Part shown: positions 1 to 11,682 of the stretch, one piece after another
Layout: every line of letters begins with the position of its first letter
Numbering within the stretch: the first letter of the stretch is position 1
Assembly: GCA_009733575.1 (NCBI GenBank)
Contig: ML769469.1
Coordinates: 1-35,186 of the forward strand
Source: Gymnopus androsaceus JB14
Taxonomy: Eukaryota > Basidiomycota > Agaricomycetes > Agaricales > Omphalotaceae
Length of the DNA stretch: 35,186 nt
Direction of reading: 5' to 3'
The notes under the pieces: generated by a model
The model's input: only the letters and a program-made list of their open reading frames with translations
What the model was told of the DNA's origin: nothing
Database searches by the model: none
Program-made: the position numbers and the translations under genes

Positions 1-3000
1 AGTGTGAATGCATGCAGCATGCCTTTGTCATTGTAAAGATTTCAGGCTCTTAGTATGCCTGTCGACTGCCAACTTGAAGCTGAGTTGCGCAGCAAGCATC
101 ATATTTTAAATCATGATTCTGATATTGATGCACCACTTGATTACTTGAGGTATTATTGCCAATGAAGCACTATACGTAATGTAATAATTCAACTATATAG
201 TCTGGAAAACATCCGATAAATCGTTGCTTGATCTTTTCTACTAGTATTAGCATTGCCATCCTTTTTTCACTTGAATATAATTCCATCCTGGAATAAACCA
301 GTGTTGGCCTAGTATAAAGTATCTCGCTCTCTTCCGGGCACATAACTAACCACCTATTCAAAAATCTCCCATGGGTGCATTGGACGCATTGTTTGGTATG
401 TTTTTCAACGGGATGGTGATATCATCAAGGTAAGCCACCTATAACATATATTTGACGTCCATTGACCCCCCATCTCAGTCTTTTTGGGATAAATGTAGGC
501 TCCATCTTATGTGCTCCTATTTTCCCGAGTTTTAGCTGATTGCTAGGTCATGGATGCGTTTAGGTATTACAGTGTTACATCTACTTCAGGTCCTATGGTC
601 GTGATCACTTTATTATCAAGGCTACCGTGAGCCAGCACTGATATTCATTGTAGCATCTGTGGCTGATCAGTGTTTGAAAATACAGGTTGCAAGCACCTTG
701 TACCCATCTATAGGAGTTCTTTTAAAATGAGTATGCTTACTGGATTCTATGTCCTAGGCTTCTTGACACCCTTGGAATGTTATTCCTTGCAAAAGGAATA
801 TATGGATATCTCATCACTGAGTGGGGAAACCCTTCCTCCTTGGAATATTTGGACTAGTAAGCTCAATATGAGTGTCTAAGATTTGTTTACCCATTTAACA
901 ACACCGGCAGTGGAGTTTGCGTTAGTGTTTGTCTTTCACTTCCATCTTGCTAATGTACTCAATGCTTGAAAAAGATCCAAAGTCTAGTAGCAGTATATTT
1001 TTCTAGCTCCAAATTGCCCCCTTAGTGTTGCTAATCAAGATTATTAGGTATTCATTGCAGCCATTGTCCAATGGTAAGGGTATAATTTCTATTGTAATTA
1101 TATTATGGTTATCTCAGATGGATCATAGTTTTTTTATCCATAGCATATATGTTGGTCTGTGCCCGCCTTAAAACAAGGACAAACCTTGTAACTTATCATT
1201 GTCTTTTTTCCAGTCAGCTTGAAAAATCGATTCATAACTGGGTTTATTGTATGTTGCATGATTTCAGGCTTTCCAGAGTCAAGCTTTTGGTATTGACATG
1301 ATATTCATGCTCTATTAGCTATTTCTCTGGATTGCTGCTCTAGGTATAATCACTTGCAATGGAATCCTTTCAAAATTGTTCATGGAATTATAATTAACAG
1401 GATCTGGGATCGGTAAGAAAGTATCTTGTCTTCAAAAATGACAGTCACTGACTCATTAAACAGCTGTAAATATCGAAGCATTAGTAAGAAGAAATACTGG
1501 GATTCTTGCTGACACTCACTTCAAGGTAAATGACAGAAATTGGTTAAGAATTGGACTTTGATTCAATTCCTTGATTATAGATTCTCTTGGGCTTGTTCTT
1601 TAATATGTCAGTTTTTTGCGACCTAGCGACTACCACATCCTTGTGCTATCTGCTTCGGAAGGCAAAGTCAGGTTTCAGGCAGTACGTGAACATTATTAAC
1701 CATAGATTATCTCATCCTTGATCAAACTTATCAAGCACGGATACCCTCGTTGACAAGATTATAGTTTATGCATTGAGCCGTGGAATCCTAACATTATAAT
1801 TGTTTTTTTTATTTTATTGTAATTTTTGGGGAGGGTAGTTTCCGAAATATTATTAACTTATACATTAAATCAAGCATCCTTCAGGCATTGGAGACAATTT
1901 TTGTTAGCACAATTCATCATATATTCTTGGTCTCTACTAACATCCACCCAGTTTGTGGCCCTACCGGACTCGGATTTGGCTTGGACATTGATACATTTTT
2001 GTCTCAGCAAAGGTTTGTCAAGCACAACATTCTCATTGAACTCTCTTTGGCTTACTTTTTTATAGTGTATACAATTTCCTTGCTGGTAACGTATGTATTG
2101 AAATTTGCTTCATCCTTGCTTGCTGTGGTAAAGCTCATATATTATTTCAACCCTGCAGTCTCAATCGCAGAGATACACATGATAGTCAAGAAGAAGTGAT
2201 ATGCCTTGATATATCCTCTGGAATGCATAGTGGCGTACATGTATGATGTGATGGAGACCAGCAGGGACACAATGGAGGTCAGCTTCATTGTATGATTTAT
2301 GACTCATAGGTTCTCAAGTTTTTTTACCATTCTTTAGAGCTCTCTCTGAAAGTACTTTGATCTTCCACAGCTCAACCTGTGATATTTTAAGACCTATAGC
2401 TAGTATGATGGCATAAGAAATTCTATGTCTATACTATACCATTTTCATTACTTTATGTGATTATGCACTTGTTATGCACAGTACTATCATTTTTTTGTAC
2501 CATCAGCCCAGTACTCTTGCTTCAAGTGATGACTTGTAGTTGTGTTTTTCTTTGGTTAATTTAAGGATACTACAAGGATACTATATCAAAATGACCAAGT
2601 GCACATGTCAAAGTGGAGGGTTTGGGAGCTCAGCCCTGTGTGGGTTTACTAGGCTTAGCTTCCCTCCCTTAACCCATTTCCCTTGCATACTGGAGCCAGC
2701 ATAGTCTGGTTTGCTCTTTCGAAATTCACACCTGACTCACTGATATGCATTAGTGGCAGTGTTGGCTTCCCCGAAAAAACAACACTGATTGCTGAGTACT
2801 TATATAGGTTTCTCATCTCACTCTTGTGCACCCTACAAGGATTTGCATTCTTGCCGGGCCTGATCCTGGTGCAGTAGTAGCATGCAGGGCCAATATATGA
2901 CAGGCATATACCTAAACCCAACCTCACTTGATTGAAACATGTAGAAGGAGCGCTAAGATGGTCTCCGATTTGCAACTTTTCACAAGATTCTACATTTTGG

Positions 3001-3500
3001 CACCCATATCCTTCACATATTTGATTTAGGTGATATGCCTAAAAACCTTACAAGTTTCATCTCTCCACTTTGTTATTAATTACTTAGTTACTTACATTTT
3101 ATTTCATATTATTTTGGTAGTTAAGCATGCAATACTCACATCTGAGAATGAAACGATTTCTTGATCCTTTACTCCCATCATTGACCTGACCGCCTGTGCT
3201 AATGGGTGCTACATTAGTACACTCAAAAAAACAAGTTATTAGAGAAAAACTTTTCTTTTTCTGATTCTTTTCTGATTCTTTTTTTTTGCGTCAAGCAGTA
3301 GTTACATTACAATACAGTATAATGATGGTAAGTACACAGTAACACATTCCTCATTCATTCATTTTTCAGACTCCGGTTGTGCTGAGACTGTACCTGATAC
3401 TTAATATGCGTACCTGGCATTGGACAACGACAGCATCAGCAACAGCGATATCGATAACTGTTAAGTAACACATGCAACACTTAGTAAGTACACAGTATAC
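1..3500. other. AT-rich region without recognisable gene
   Basis: The open frames here are short (106 codons at most) and none gives a protein I recognise on either strand; composition is AT-rich with many T runs. Short words such as TTTCAGGC recur (near 41, 1263, 1673 and 1881), and a direct repeat of about 20 bp starting AAGTACACAGTA occurs near 3330 and 3485. The stretch may be decayed mobile DNA, but I see no terminal repeats, no transposase or reverse-transcriptase motif and no tRNA. Confidence 0.5.
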
Positions 3501-3875
3501 ACATTACTTAAACACTACATGTAACGCTGCGAATATCATGTTATGAGACGAGACTAGACGAGAGAAGGGGAGAAAAAAGAGACAAACGATATCGATAGCA
3601 GATTTGAGAAAGTAAGTACAGAAATGTACGGTGTATGTATGGATGTATTGTACAATTGATTGATTTGATTGACGATGACGAGCAACGGAGAAAGGCAGGA
3701 AAAAAGGAAAAAAAAAATATGTCGGACCCGGATAGTAGGGTGCAAGTGATTGGTTGGTATACACTGGTCTGGTAATCGATGGGGGAGGAAAGGATAGTAC
3801 AGGACAGGACAAAAGACAAACCGGGCGGTACAGAGGCAGAATCGGACCCAATTCACAACCTTCACCTCCCGCCCT

Positions 3876-6800
3876 TCATCTCAAATACTTTTCATTCAAC
3901 TTATGCACCTCCTTTGCCAAAAAAGGCCAACTAAGCGCACTCTGAGAGCTCCCACTTGAGCATCTTATCCTCCTCCTCCCCCTGCTCCTTCTCCTCCTCC
4001 TCGGCGTTCCTCCCACACCATCTTCGTCGCCGTCAGCACGGTTATCAACTCGACGTACCCTCACCTTCTCACGCACCCTCTCCCTCGCAAGCTTAACCTC
4101 CCATCCAAGTAAATTATACAACAACCTCATATTCGGCTGTATAGAGCACCGACAGCCTCCGCGATCGCACGATAAGGTAAGCATCGACGAGGGGGAGGGA
4201 GAGGTGTTTCATTACGTAGGCGATCTGTGAGGAACGCAGACGTAAACAGGGTTAGAATGAACACGAAGATAAAATCCAGAGAAAAATAGCTCAAGCCGAG
4301 TGAAGTAAGGAAAACGAAGCGAAGAGACTCGAAACAAAAAAAATTCACAACCACGGGACTCGTACTCACAACAACAGTAGCACTCCTGCTCACCCCAACC
4401 CTACAATGCACCAACACCTGCCCGCCCTCCTTCCTCGCTTCATCGATCCACTGACAAATCGGCTCCAACTGTGGCTCTAGAGTGTCGATTCCATCATCGC
4501 AGATACCTTGGATATCAAGGACTTTGATTCGTCCAGCGCGTTCTTCGATCCAGAGGGAACCTGGGCCTGTGTGGGCGTGTTGATGGGTGTGGCCGTAGAG
4601 GTGGGAATGGGAGGGGGCGTGCGGTCCCTGGTGGCCGTGGGTGGGTGGTCTTTGTGCTTGATGTCCGTAAAGGTGGGTTGAAGCGACGTAATGCCCGTGT
4701 CCACGAGCACTCAAATGATCCGGAGGAACCAGCGCACATTCGCCGACAGAGACGACGTGGGTGATGCCTAGTGCTTGGAGCATGTAGACGTTTGAGGCGT
4801 GGGCTCTGGAAGCGAGGATGTCAGTTTAAGCGAAGTGTAAGCGAGAGCGAAAGAGAAAGGGAAAGTGCTCACAAGTTCCCTAAATACAAAAACGGCAACA
4901 CCCTACTCGGAAAACTCCCGTCGAACCTGGCATCGTTAAACCATGACTGATGGTCCCCGAACCCGAACCCAGGCCCGGAGAGACTAGGAAGCCAAGGACT
5001 GGTGCTGGCTCGGGGTCGTCTTACCGGCGCTGCTTTACTTGAACTTGGGGTGGGGCTGGGACTGGGACTGGGAGTAGCGATAGTTGGGTTGGAAGGACTA
5101 GGATCACCAAGCACAGGTGTGGATAAAGATAAGGGGAGGGGAATTGTCGAGCTCAAATTCGGATTCGGAATGAAAGGAGCCTGGGCAAACGAAACACTCT
5201 TGGCTGTCGGTCTCGTCTTTTGTTGCTGCTGTTGAGCAGGAGCCTCAGTCGTCGGAGATGAAGTAGTAGGACCCCAAGCAAGATACGGATTCATATGCGT
5301 TCCAAAGCCAAATAGTCCTCCTCCCGATATAGACGCAGGCGCCCTCCCCTGCCTCCCATCACCCTCACTTATACTTTCCCCTCTCCTCCTCCGTTCCCTC
5401 TCCCCCTGCCTTCCAAGTTCCCTCGCTCGCGCTCGTTCCCTCTCCCTCTCCTCCCCCACCACACCCTCCACCCTCCTCAGAACCCCCAAATCCCCCTGAT
5501 ACACAAAAAAGCTCCTCCGCTTCTTCACCTGCAGCTCTAAATACGCTTCGGGCAGCGTCAAGTCTTTGAGCGCCATCAAAAGTACCAAGGCGGGGACAGA
5601 GGATTCGGTGTACCCGTCGGACGAGTAGAGGAGGATTTTTAGGGGGCGGGACCAGGGTGGGTGTTGCGGGGGGCATTGAGAATGGGGGAGGGAGGTGGAA
5701 GCATGGGTATTGATGGAGTAATCAGAGGTGGTCATAGATCTATGACGGGACGTCGATGAAGCAGGCGCCGGTGTAGGCGTCTGTGCTCCCATCCCCATCC
5801 CCATAGGAAACGCCGGGAACGAAGGCATAAGAGACGATACTGATGACCACCGACGGGATTTCCTTTCCGCGTCCCCACTGCTCTCCTTCTTCTCACTGGC
5901 GACCTCCACCGAGTCGACCTTGTGCATCGCCTCCGGCGTCGAACTCGCGCTCACAGGCATCAAACATCTCTTCAAAAACCTAACCACTGGCATGAGGGCA
6001 TTCATTGTCGCTGCATTGGCTGGGGGAGAGCTGGGCATTGGGAGGTGGATGATGGCGTTTGGATGGGGTGGGGGACGGGGTGCACCAGCGCCTTCGTACC
6101 TCGCTGGGTCCCGTTGCACAATTCCCTTCCATCCTTTCCTCCAAAACCGCCACTTATCCTCGGACGCTTTGATATGCCCAAGTGTAGGGAACGGCGCAAG
6201 GTCGTGGCATTCAATGCATATGTCGTACCCTGCTGAGAAGGATGGAGAGTTGGCGTGTTTGTCCGTGCCCGCCTCGTACGCCTCTTCCCACATCCCCTCG
6301 CTGAGCGGGCCCGCACTCACACGATCCCCCAACTCGCCAAACCCATCTACGGGCAACGGCACATCGCCCGCGTTCCCGAGGAATATCTGACCCACATGTG
6401 GGTCAAAGTAGGTTGCGGTTGTGCTCAGGTCAATTCCTTCATGGTCTTCGGTCGGAAAAACAGACACAATTTCCGAAGCCCTCGTCAAATCTCTCATCTC
6501 GTCTTTTTCGCGCTGTGCGAAATCGACTGTGTTTGGTGGGAGTGGGCATCCGTGCCCCGGTGGAGGAGATGTGGATGTGGATGCGTCGAGTCCAGGTGGC
6601 GGAGAGTCAGAGAGAGGCACAGGCGAAGCCGACAGTGGAATCGTGCCCATGACCACGTCCCCATCTTCATCTTCATTCCCATCTATCCATCCCTTGGTGT
6701 CCAGCACCGCCGCGCGCAAACTCCCGGGAACATCTCCCTCCCTACAAAGCCTAACCACCAAATGCGGCATTTCGTTCCTAATCTCGTCGGCTGTGGCGTC

Positions 6801-8311
6801 GAGGAGGAATGTATTGTATTTTATGGCCGTACCTGCGTTACCTAGAAGGACAAAGAAAAGAGGAAGGAAGAGGATCGCAAAGAAAAGAGAAGAGTCAGTC
6901 TCAGCATCATGCCAGTACGATCTATAAAACTTACCTGCTCTCTTCCTCCTCATCCTCTCCTGCGCCCCCTTAAACCTCCTCGCCCACCTCCTCGCATTAG
7001 CCGATTTGTTCGCTCCATCCTTCGTAGGCGAATATACAATGATATCCGATAGAGACGCGAGGATTGGCTGTGGGCGAACGTTAATTGGCTGATTATTGGT
7101 TGATGCAAACGAAAAGGAGAGAGACGTACCACCTGAATGCCGAAATTCCGTAGGGAGATGCCTGCGGGGACGCGCAGGGGCATGAACTCCCATTCATCGT
7201 CGGAGGAATCCGAGTCGGTATCGTTGTGTGCGTTTGAGTTTGGTTTTGACGGCGCCCTCGAACCTGAACCTGAAGTTGGTTTAGTTGTAGAGGGAACGCG
7301 CCTCAATAGCTCGTGGGGACGAAAGGTGGATGTTAGAATTGGGGGTGGGAGAGCCGGAGCATGGGGTTTGGTATGACGCTCGCGCTCGTGCGTTTGAGGA
7401 GGGATTTGATCTTGATGGGGAGGACTGGGAAGAATAAAGGCCATTAGTTAGTTAGATGTCAAGTACGGCATACTCACCTATCCTCAAAGTCGGTTTGTAT
7501 AAGACTAGGCAATGGACGATGTTGGACTGGATGCATGTGCGTAGGATGCTTCTCTTTTTCTTCCCCGATCCCAACGCCGACACCGAATTCGTCTAGAACG
7601 CCAGGCCCAACGCCCACAATGCCTGCATCATCCAATATCCATATCCACCTGTCCTACATACGCCGCATGCCCATTCATCAACTGGGGCGTCGTAGGAGCC
7701 AACGAAACCGGAGAGACAGGTTCTTCCGAGTCTGACGAGGTGCCATCGCCATCGTCTAAATCCAGATCCAAATCTTCTTCTTCTTCATCGTCCAAATCCT
7801 CTCCTCCTCGTTCACCTTCGTATTCGCCTTCAGAATCGTAATCAGAACAACCCGAACCTGATTCATCCTCCTCCTCCTCGGAATATAAAGAGGACTCGGA
7901 CCTCCGTCGACTCAACCCTTTGAAAAACTCTTTCTCTGCACCGTCCAAGTCGTCTTCGCAGATGACCCACATCATTCCACGGTATTCTGGGAGTGCTACA
8001 GTACCAGACCCAACTGCTGCAGATCCTACTCCTACGGACTGCCCCTGCGTCGCAAAAAACATATTCTGAGCCTCGTTATCACCCTCTATCCCATGCAAGA
8101 ATGGGAATAAGACAGAGTCTGGAGGGTGAGAGAGGATGTGTTGATGGTGTAGGGAGGCGAACTGAGCTGCGGAGAGGGAGTGGATCGGGGAGTGAGGTTT
8201 GGGAAAGAGAGAGTGGAGATTCGGATTCGGATTTGAGCCATTCGAAGGAGATAGCTCATCGACGAGAGGTAATGAGTCGAGGAAGGATTGGTTGTATGTT
8301 AGACCGTGCAT
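3876..8311 (-). CDS. PPS1-like dual-specificity protein phosphatase (one frame break near 3' end)
   Basis: Large fungal phosphatase of the yeast PPS1 type, predicted to remove phosphate from Tyr and Ser/Thr of proteins. Exons I can place: 8311 to about 7650 (Met start; acidic Ser/Glu-rich N-terminus), about 7620-7489 (start unresolved), 7435-7130, 7067-6935, 6841-4873, 4805-4370 and 4224-3876. The signature HCRVGVSRS, with catalytic Cys and Arg, lies at the end of the sixth exon, preceded by PFLYLGNL and a His-rich insert; after the last intron (4369-4225, 145 nt) follow IAYVMKHLSLPLVDAYLIV and RSRR. The region between the N-terminal conserved block (SLSDIIVYSP) and the catalytic domain is long and low-complexity, so the protein is well above the roughly 800 aa of yeast PPS1. 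Two frame problems: the junction near 7620-7680, and one surplus base at about 4140-4148 that separates VRSRRLSVL from the conserved continuation IQPNMRLLYNLLGWEV. Read as is, translation would stop at 4114. Confidence 0.85.
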
Positions 8312-9513
8312 AGTGCGTAGCTACAAGCCTAGTTTGAACTGTGGTGCAAGAGATCGTGCGCGTGCCACTACTGTTGCTCCAACAACTTTCGTTCTGTTCT
8401 TGAATTTGTTCTCGTTGGTCGCCGTCTGGATACTGTAGAAGCTGCTAGTCGTCGTTGTTTGTATATGCTGGTATGTAAAACTGTCGATGTACTCGTTGTA
8501 GTCGTTGTAGTCAAAAAGAAGAATTCGAAGCTGTTTGATTCTTCTTTGTCTATTCAGCCACTGCGCACGGACCATCCCCTTCCATAATTAAATTCAGATA
8601 CTGAGATCCAGATCTCCCCGTGATCATCTGACCCCTTGGGGAATGTATTATTTGACGTAAACTCGATCGACATTAAACCCCGTTATCTATTGAAGAGATA
8701 AGACGCGACGCTTGGCCCAACGACGGGGGCGCACTGGGAACTGGGAGGGTCCTCGTTCTCCGACCTCAATCGTATTTCCTCCCAATCTCAACTTTGACGT
8801 GGCTCTAGTCCGACCCTTCAAGCTCAACGTTCTGCTTCAGCTTTGACCCTTGGACAACTTGAACTGCTCTCGGAAATCTCCTTCCATTGCATTTGTTCTC
8901 CAGATCCGAGTCCCAGGCGATTGGCTGTTCCATCAATTCTCCACTCCCAATGCAGTATCAAGCATTCTAAACACATACGGCCATCGGTGCGGCCGGCGAT
9001 TGGCGACTCAACTTGCAAGTCCTTCTTCGATTCAAACAACATTCCAGTCAAACATAGTATTAGATTTTAGATACGGACCACGGACATCGGTGCGTCCGAC
9101 TCTTTTTTTTTTCTTCTTCATTAATTTCATTTAGAATCAATCATTCCATTCATCAAGTTCGATACGAATCATACGATTCATCGGTGCGCAAAACATCGTT
9201 TGCTAACTGATCCTGCATACAGGACTAATATTCATGGTCGCGCCAATGGTCCGAGTTGAGGTCGTCTCGTCTCCCTCCGTAATCGAACAACGTTCTAGTT
9301 CTCTGAAAGTTGGGTCTCGACGTCTCGTTAATATCCAACTACATATATACGGTATTACAGTATATCTTACATCCTGCGGCACCATCGGAACCTACTGACG
9401 GTAACAGGGATATACCTACGTTGAGTATCCTTCATGCGTAAGTATCATGTAGGGGTGACTTCGAGTCGACTTTCATTCCATCCCGTCCTAACTCTAAAAA
9501 AAGATTCATTACT

Positions 9514-9535
9514 TGTTCTTTCTTTCTTTCTTTCC
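9514..9535. repeat. Short TTTC microsatellite
   Basis: A run of TTTC/CTTT units in the gene-poor stretch. A similar run lies near 16278-16291. No function is implied. Confidence 0.7.
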
Positions 9536-11568
9536 TCACTACAAGCCTCATTTCCGAGAGCGTATTCTAGTCCAAGCTGTTCGAAATAGCTGCCTAGAAT
9601 GGCGTCAAATCGAGCAATCGCAACACTCAACTCTATCAACTCTATCACTGTTCAAAGGTTCAACCTTCAGCCGCAGCTTCTCTTGATTACTGTATCGAAC
9701 TCGGCACCAGCGGATGCCAGCGACTACATACTGACTGGAATTTATTCTCGGGATGGATCTCGCGATTGGACAACTCACTTGAGGCTGATAATTAACTGAA
9801 TACAACCCTATACATACAATCTATCTATGTACATATCTACAGCACTGCCCGCAGTCAAGCCTTCAAGCTCAAGTCTCACGCCGGAATACTAAATAGGTTT
9901 AGCACGTAGTAGCTGATTTACAGGGACACTGGCACTGGCACACGACTCACGAGTTGAGTGTTCACCGAGTAACCGACACCTCCAAACTTTCAGATTTTTT
10001 CGGATCCGTAACGCAAAACAGCGGGGTCTTGAACACCCCCAGAAATTGAACGTGCACTTTCTTGTCTTATAGAACACCCACCTGCGTAATGCATCACATT
10101 CGTGGTCTAAATTGATGGTGCAGTTTCTCAATTCAGCTTCATATTTTGCATCTTACGAGTTCCATTATATTATATTCTCAAATTTCAATACTAAGCTACG
10201 GCTACTTACAGACCAGAAGGGAGCCGGGTTCAATGACGATCTGAAGGTGATTCAAATGTCCAGGCCTTCAGCACAGCGTCGCCAGAGCTTTGCCAATATC
10301 GACATACGGGATTGCGCTAAGAGCGAGATGCGCTAGAACTGATTTGGATTTTGGATGGTTCGGCCACGGTCTATATTAATATTGCTCAGTTTAGCTACGC
10401 CGCATTACAGTGAGGGCGCCTAATCAGAACTCCCTCTTGACTTCGTACCACGACCCATCTCGAGACGGATCGTTGTTATTTGTCGTTAGAATGTCGTCTA
10501 CGGTGTAACGAAGCTCTATATTCTATATTATTTCAAAGTCCTTTTCCTAGAGAGCTTCGGTTCTCTTCGTACTTTTTGAACGGTCGACCTTTCTTCACCT
10601 CCGATGCCATTCTCGTCGGAAATCTCCTCAACATTCCATTCACTGCTGATCGATATGTCTGTCGTCTCGTAATCCTCAATGCTCAACTTGCTCGAAACCT
10701 CATTGCTTCCATTTGGTATTGAACATTCCATTCATCAAGATGATACAAATCACAGTAAGTACTGTAATCAGCTTCAAAAATGGACTCGACTTTCATTCCA
10801 TTCCGGAAACATTCAATTGGAAATCCTCCTTCCGAGATCCTAACGAGTCCCTTTTTTTCATCCGCACTGCAGGGCTCAGGCCTCATTTCTGAGAGGGGTT
10901 TGTCTGCGTCATGGAGTCGGCGAGTCGTACTTAGTCGCCATCGTACAGTAATACAAATCTCAGAGAATTTTCTGTCACTGTTCAAAGGTTCATCGACATC
11001 GTTCAACTGGCCGCATCGATTAGATGATCACGGTTCAAGGAAATCGGAGGCACAGTGGATCGACTATACAACTTGAACAACGTTCAACATTCAACGTGCA
11101 AACTACACAAACTACGCCGCCATTTTGTTCTGTGATCTTTGGGAGGCTGTCGGTCTCCCAGTCTGAGTCCGAGTCCTTACTGTTTATGTCCCTTCAATTG
11201 CCTTGCTCGAGGTCCGACTCCCTAGTATGCTCCCAATGAATTCGACTCAAACTCTCCACTTGTAACCCTTCCTTCTTCAAAAGCTAGTGCAGGCTCGAAG
11301 CCTTCCTCTCGTTTTTCCTTTGTTTTGACTCGGGAATCAGAGGCCAATCGATTATCCCAGGTAAACTCCCTTGGCACTGGCAATCCACAACACAATATAG
11401 TAAGTATTTCATCGACATTGTTCAATGCTCATCAACTGCGTTGATCTGCCATACATAATACATTAAACGTTCCCACTCCCCGCAACATCTTGTCAATACT
11501 TTGAATTGCAATGCTGCCAGTGCGCGTGGTTCCATCATATCCAAGGAATCTCTGTTACTAGTGTGCTA

Positions 11569-11582
11569 CACATATATATACC
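11569..11582 (+). promoter_or_regulatory. Possible TATA element upstream of membrane protein gene
   Basis: The sequence ACATATATATACC lies about 100 bp before the chosen ATG at 11683 and is followed by a pyrimidine-rich stretch (TTTTTTCCCTTCTC), as is common just upstream of fungal transcription starts. This is a positional call only. Confidence 0.3.
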
Positions 11583-11682
11583 AGGCTCAGCGTGCTCAAG
11601 CCTCAGATTTTTTTCCCTTCTCTTTCCACTCGTTACTAACCTGTCTGCTACTTTCGCTCACTCTTCGTCGCTCATTATCGCT

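Larger units (their letters stand above)
8312..11682. other. Gene-poor region with diverged repeats
   Basis: About 3.4 kb between two gene starts (phosphatase leaving leftward, membrane protein leaving rightward) without a recognisable protein. It contains partial copies of short blocks: CATTCCATTCATCAAG followed by a GATAC word near 9148 and 10728; GACTTTCATTCCAT near 9466 and 10788; CACTGTTCAAAGGTTCA near 9647 and 10976; a CTCATTTC-GAGAG block near 9547 and 10882; TTCATCGACAT-GTTCAA near 10989 and 11408; and CATCGGTGCG three times near 8982, 9085 and 9178. The pattern is that of an old, scrambled repeat family, not a gene. Confidence 0.55.

Noticed and set aside
2655..2975. 106-codon - strand frame in the left AT-rich region
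   Set aside because: No motif, no splice context, ordinary length for chance; not called as a gene.
6255..6845. Long + strand open frame (196 codons) within the phosphatase region
   Set aside because: It lies antisense to the big phosphatase exon, has no family resemblance and is explained by the GC-rich codon bias of the true strand.
10683..11006. 107-codon - strand frame
   Set aside because: Overlaps the repeat blocks shared with 9.1-9.7 kb, and the second copy does not keep the frame.
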